A stretch of DNA of 44,606 bases from Campylobacter showae CSUNSWCD (lineage in GTDB: Bacteria > Campylobacterota > Campylobacteria > Campylobacterales > Campylobacteraceae): contig NZ_AMZQ01000015.1 in assembly GCF_000313615.1 (NCBI RefSeq), positions 1 to 44,606 on the forward strand. Reading direction: 5' to 3'. The position numbers and the translations under genes are program-made. This document shows, in pieces, positions 42,270 to 44,606 of the stretch (within the stretch, counting starts at the first letter, position 1; the number at the start of each line of letters is the position of its first letter). A model generated the notes under the pieces. That model saw only the letters and a list, made by a program, of their open reading frames with translations. It ran no database searches and was not told the origin of the DNA.

Positions 42270-43004
42270 ATGAGCGAAATTTTAAAACTCTCAAATTTAA
42301 GCAAATCTTACGGCGACTTGCAGGTGCTAAAAGGCATCGACCTTAGCGTAAAAAACGGCGAAGTAGTCGTGATCCTAGGACCGTCAGGATGCGGCAAAAG
42401 CACGACCCTGCGCTGCATAAACGGCCTTGAGCCCTTTGACGGCGGACAGATAGAGATAGCTGGCGAAAAGATCGACAAAGACTACAAAGACTGGATAAAA
42501 ATCCGCCAAAAAGTGGGCATGGTTTTTCAAAACTACGAGCTGTTTGACCATATGAACGTCATCGAAAACATCGTGCTAGGCCCGGTAAAAGCGCAAAAAA
42601 GAAGCCGCGAAGAGGTCGAAAAAGAAGCCGAAGCATGGCTAGAAAAAGTTGGCCTAAAACATAAAAAATACGCCTATCCAAAGGAGCTTAGCGGCGGACA
42701 AAAGCAGCGTATCGCCATCGTGCGAGCGCTTTGCATGAGGCCAGAGATCATGCTCTTTGACGAGATAACAGCCTCGCTAGACCCCGAGATCGTGCGCGAG
42801 GTGCTAGACGTCGTCATAAACCTCGCAAAAGAGGGCATGACGATGCTAATCGTAACGCACGAGATGGGCTTTGCGCGCTCGGTGGCAAATCGCATCGTTT
42901 TCATGGATGAGGGCAAGATCGTCGAGGAGAGCGAACCGGAGGCGTTTTTCACGCATCCAAAAAGCGAACGCGCGAAGAAATTTTTAAATTTATTTTCGTT
43001 CTAA
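42270..43004 (+). CDS. Amino acid ABC transporter ATP-binding protein
   Basis: 244 residues from ATG 42270, chosen over 42252 because AAGGA lies just before it. Walker A GPSGCGKST, signature LSGGQKQR, Walker B IMLFDEITASLD and H-switch LIVTHEMGFARSVA are complete. GlnQ/HisP type. A hairpin follows at 43030-43061, before the binding-protein gene. Confidence 0.95.
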   Translation: MSEILKLSNLSKSYGDLQVLKGIDLSVKNGEVVVILGPSGCGKSTTLRCINGLEPFDGGQIEIAGEKIDKDYKDWIKIRQKVGMVFQNYELFDHMNVIENIVLGPVKAQKRSREEVEKEAEAWLEKVGLKHKKYAYPKELSGGQKQRIAIVRALCMRPEIMLFDEITASLDPEIVREVLDVVINLAKEGMTMLIVTHEMGFARSVANRIVFMDEGKIVEESEPEAFFTHPKSERAKKFLNLFSF

Positions 43005-43344
43005 GAGGTTTTAAATTTAATGTTTTTAGGCTAAATTTGAGAGCTTTTCGTCAAATTTAGCTGTTAAGCTCTTGCGCTTTAGTTAAATTCAAATAACTTA
43101 GATTTAACATCCTAACTCTAACTCAAATTTACGCAAAATAACGAGCCCAAATTTGATCCGCTAGCCATTTCTTAAATTTAAAATTAAATTTACAAATTTA
43201 TATTGAGTAAATTTTACACTCCATTTTAAATCTAGCGTTACGTTTTTAAACAAAATTTGATTTTTCTATACACCAGCCATCTAAAAAAATACAAATTTAG
43301 TCGCATTTTAGTCAAGCTTTTGTATATTTTGCGCACTTTATTTT
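43005..43344 (+). promoter_or_regulatory. AAATTT-rich spacer with hairpin and cjaA promoter
   Basis: About 340 bases with no gene and about ten AAATTT hexamers. GCTAAATTTGA/TCAAATTTAGC (43030-43040/43051-43061) is a perfect 11-bp hairpin that may attenuate or stabilise the upstream mRNA. TTTTGTATATTTT at 43317-43330 is a plausible -10 for the binding-protein gene, giving it separate, perhaps stronger, expression. Confidence 0.5.
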
Positions 43345-43356
43345 AAAGGAGAAAGA

Positions 43357-44193
43357 ATGAGAAAACTTCTGTTTTCATTTTTGGCAACATTCGCCGCCGT
43401 CTTTCTAACGGGTCAGGCTAATTTGCAGGCTGCCGAAGCTGACGCTTTGGCTAAAATCAAAGAGCGCGGATACGTGCGCGTGGGCGTCTTTAGCGACAAA
43501 CCGCCATTTGGCTACGTCGATAAAGAGGGCAAAAACCAAGGCTATGACATATACTTCGCCAAACGCATCGCAAAGGATTTGCTGGGTGACGAGAGCAAGG
43601 TAAAATTTGAGCTCGTAGAAGCAGCAGGCCGCGTAGAAGTGCTAGTAGCCGACAAAGTCGACATCACTTTGGCAAATTTTACAAAAACGCCGGAGCGTGC
43701 TAGAGTCGTTGATTTCGCGCTTCCGTACATGAAAGTGTCGCTAGGCGTAGTTAGCCCTGACGGCGCGGTCATAAAAAGCGTGGATGAGCTAAAAGGCAAA
43801 AAGCTAATCGTCAATAAAGGCACTACCGCGGATGCGTATTTCACAAAAAATCACCCTGACATCGAGCTTATAAAATACGACCAAAACACCGAAACTTTCG
43901 CCGCTTTGGTAGATAAAAGAGGCGCGGCGCTAGCGCACGATAACGCGCTGCTTTTTGCATGGGCTAAAGAAAATCATGGCTTTACAGTTGGTATCGAAGC
44001 TCTAGGCGAGGTCGACGTCATCGCGCCTGCGGTCAAAAAGGGCAACAAAGCGCTGCTTGAGTGGCTAAATAACGAGATTATTGAGCTTGGCAAGGAAAAT
44101 TTCTTCCACAAAGACTATGACGCTACGCTAAAACCGATCTACGGCGATAGCGTAAATCCGGAATCTCTAGTCGTCGAAGGCGGCAAACTATAA
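43357..44193 (+). CDS. cjaA: CjaA-type amino acid (cysteine) ABC binding protein
   Basis: 278 residues. Signal peptide 1-25 (NLQA-A). VGVFSDKPPFGYVDKEGKNQ, RVVDFALPYMKVSLGV, LIVNKGTTADAYFTKNHPD and YDQNTETFAALVDKRG closely follow C. jejuni CjaA, a cysteine-binding surface antigen. CjaA of C. jejuni is a lipoprotein, but no lipobox cysteine is present here, so this one should be soluble in the periplasm. AAAGGAG at 43345-43351. Followed by a strong terminator. Confidence 0.93.
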   Translation: MRKLLFSFLATFAAVFLTGQANLQAAEADALAKIKERGYVRVGVFSDKPPFGYVDKEGKNQGYDIYFAKRIAKDLLGDESKVKFELVEAAGRVEVLVADKVDITLANFTKTPERARVVDFALPYMKVSLGVVSPDGAVIKSVDELKGKKLIVNKGTTADAYFTKNHPDIELIKYDQNTETFAALVDKRGAALAHDNALLFAWAKENHGFTVGIEALGEVDVIAPAVKKGNKALLEWLNNEIIELGKENFFHKDYDATLKPIYGDSVNPESLVVEGGKL

Positions 44194-44198
44194 AACCC

Positions 44199-44224
44199 AA
44201 AGTCGGAAGAAATTCCGACTTTTT
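44199..44224 (+). terminator. Rho-independent terminator after cjaA
   Basis: AAAGTCGGAA, loop of four, TTCCGACTTTTT: ten-base stem counting the A/T extension, followed by T residues. It begins 6 bases after the stop. Confidence 0.9.
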
Positions 44225-44433
44225 CATTCTATACATTTTAAAATTTAAAGCATTAGGTAAATTTACCACCTGCACAGCCCACCGTTGCGATATTTTAAAT
44301 ACGACTAAAATTTTACACTTGCTTCTTATTAAAGCAAATTTGATCCGAAAAATACAATAAATAAATCGTCAAATTTAAGCTCACATATCAAAGTTTGTAA
44401 ATTTTAATCGCTATAGAGTTCAAGGATATTTTT
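44225..44433. other. Spacer before the transposase-like gene
   Basis: About 210 bases of AT-rich DNA with several AAATTT. I see no gene. The inverted repeat of the putative insertion element cannot be placed because its other end is outside the window. Confidence 0.4.
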
Positions 44434-44606
44434 TTGGCTCAAGATAAGTTAAAAACTTTCAAAGGAGTTTTTCTCAAAGAGTGTGCAAGCACAAGAACTA
44501 TGATTCTGTCGATGAAAAACAAGTATATAGTTCGTTCCCGAATTTCGCAGAAGAAATTTAGAGAAATTCTCAAGTATTTTGCAGAGGATATAGAGGCTAC
44601 TAAAAT
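44434..44606 (+). mobile_element. IS1595-type transposase, N-terminal fragment cut by window edge
   Basis: Open from TTG 44434 (or ATG 44500 or 44512) to the window end. MKNKYIVRSRISQKKFREIL then KYFAEDIEATKI resembles the N-terminal helical region of IS1595/ISXO2-family transposases. Only about 30-58 residues are visible; the DDE catalytic domain lies outside, so the assignment rests on this short resemblance. Confidence 0.5.

Overview
The window comes from a Campylobacter. The gene content and order match the genus: rpmH-rnpA-yidD-yidC-jag-mnmE, nth/peb4/fba followed by a MotA/MotB-like pair (the Cj0595-Cj0599 order of C. jejuni), katA with its ankyrin partner, and a CjaA-type cysteine transporter. 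Sample lines counted by hand run 40-50 % G+C outside a central block, which fits the C. rectus/showae/curvus group better than C. jejuni. This is an inference. I see no rRNA, tRNA, CRISPR array or prophage. A probable IS1595-type transposase is cut off at the right edge.

Layout. 46-641: a decayed lipoprotein gene. 673-5503 (minus): the tRNA-modification and membrane-insertion operon (rpmH to mnmE), overlapping or nearly so throughout. 5639-7980 (plus): a GNAT acetyltransferase, a family-4-like uracil-DNA glycosylase and a periplasmic protein. 7968-10979 (minus): a hotdog thioesterase, an unknown protein and a split ThrE exporter. 10963-22068 (minus): a visibly AT-richer block with DUF4149, prmC, an M48 protease, a beta-propeller protein, NSS and BCCT transporters, a broken gene and two tandem DKNYY membrane proteins. 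22667-24588 (plus): katA plus an ankyrin protein. 24777-33680: a second copy of the broken gene, hisD, an ACC-deaminase-like gene, the MotAB-like pair, fba, peb4, nth (plus) and a small membrane protein. 33952-36897 (minus): pepD, then a tight operon of MerP-like, MerT-like and Tat-exported transglutaminase genes. 37244-40791 (minus): a truncated binding-protein gene, aguB, a tyrosine phosphatase, a cation efflux protein and aguA. AguA and AguB together convert agmatine to putrescine. 40947-44193 (plus): a complete polar amino acid (probably cysteine) ABC importer.

The most unusual content is noncoding. Four copies of an element of about 120 nt (9550-9669, 25357-25452, 25504-25626, 33824-33943) share a nested hairpin plan. 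The stems change sequence between copies but stay complementary, while an asymmetric internal loop (TTGCGACG on one side, CTAGC on the other) stays fixed. At three loci an element sits directly against the stop codon of a minus-strand gene. A second, shorter motif (RTGCRGGTCTYGG after a mini-hairpin) occurs three times, and another 116-nt nested hairpin lies in the AT-rich block. I do not recognise any of these as a described family.

Other points: two diverged copies of one 146-codon gene are both broken at the same codon; the ACC-deaminase-like gene carries an in-frame insertion of about 100 residues made of AAATTT-rich DNA; and AAATTT is strongly enriched between genes.
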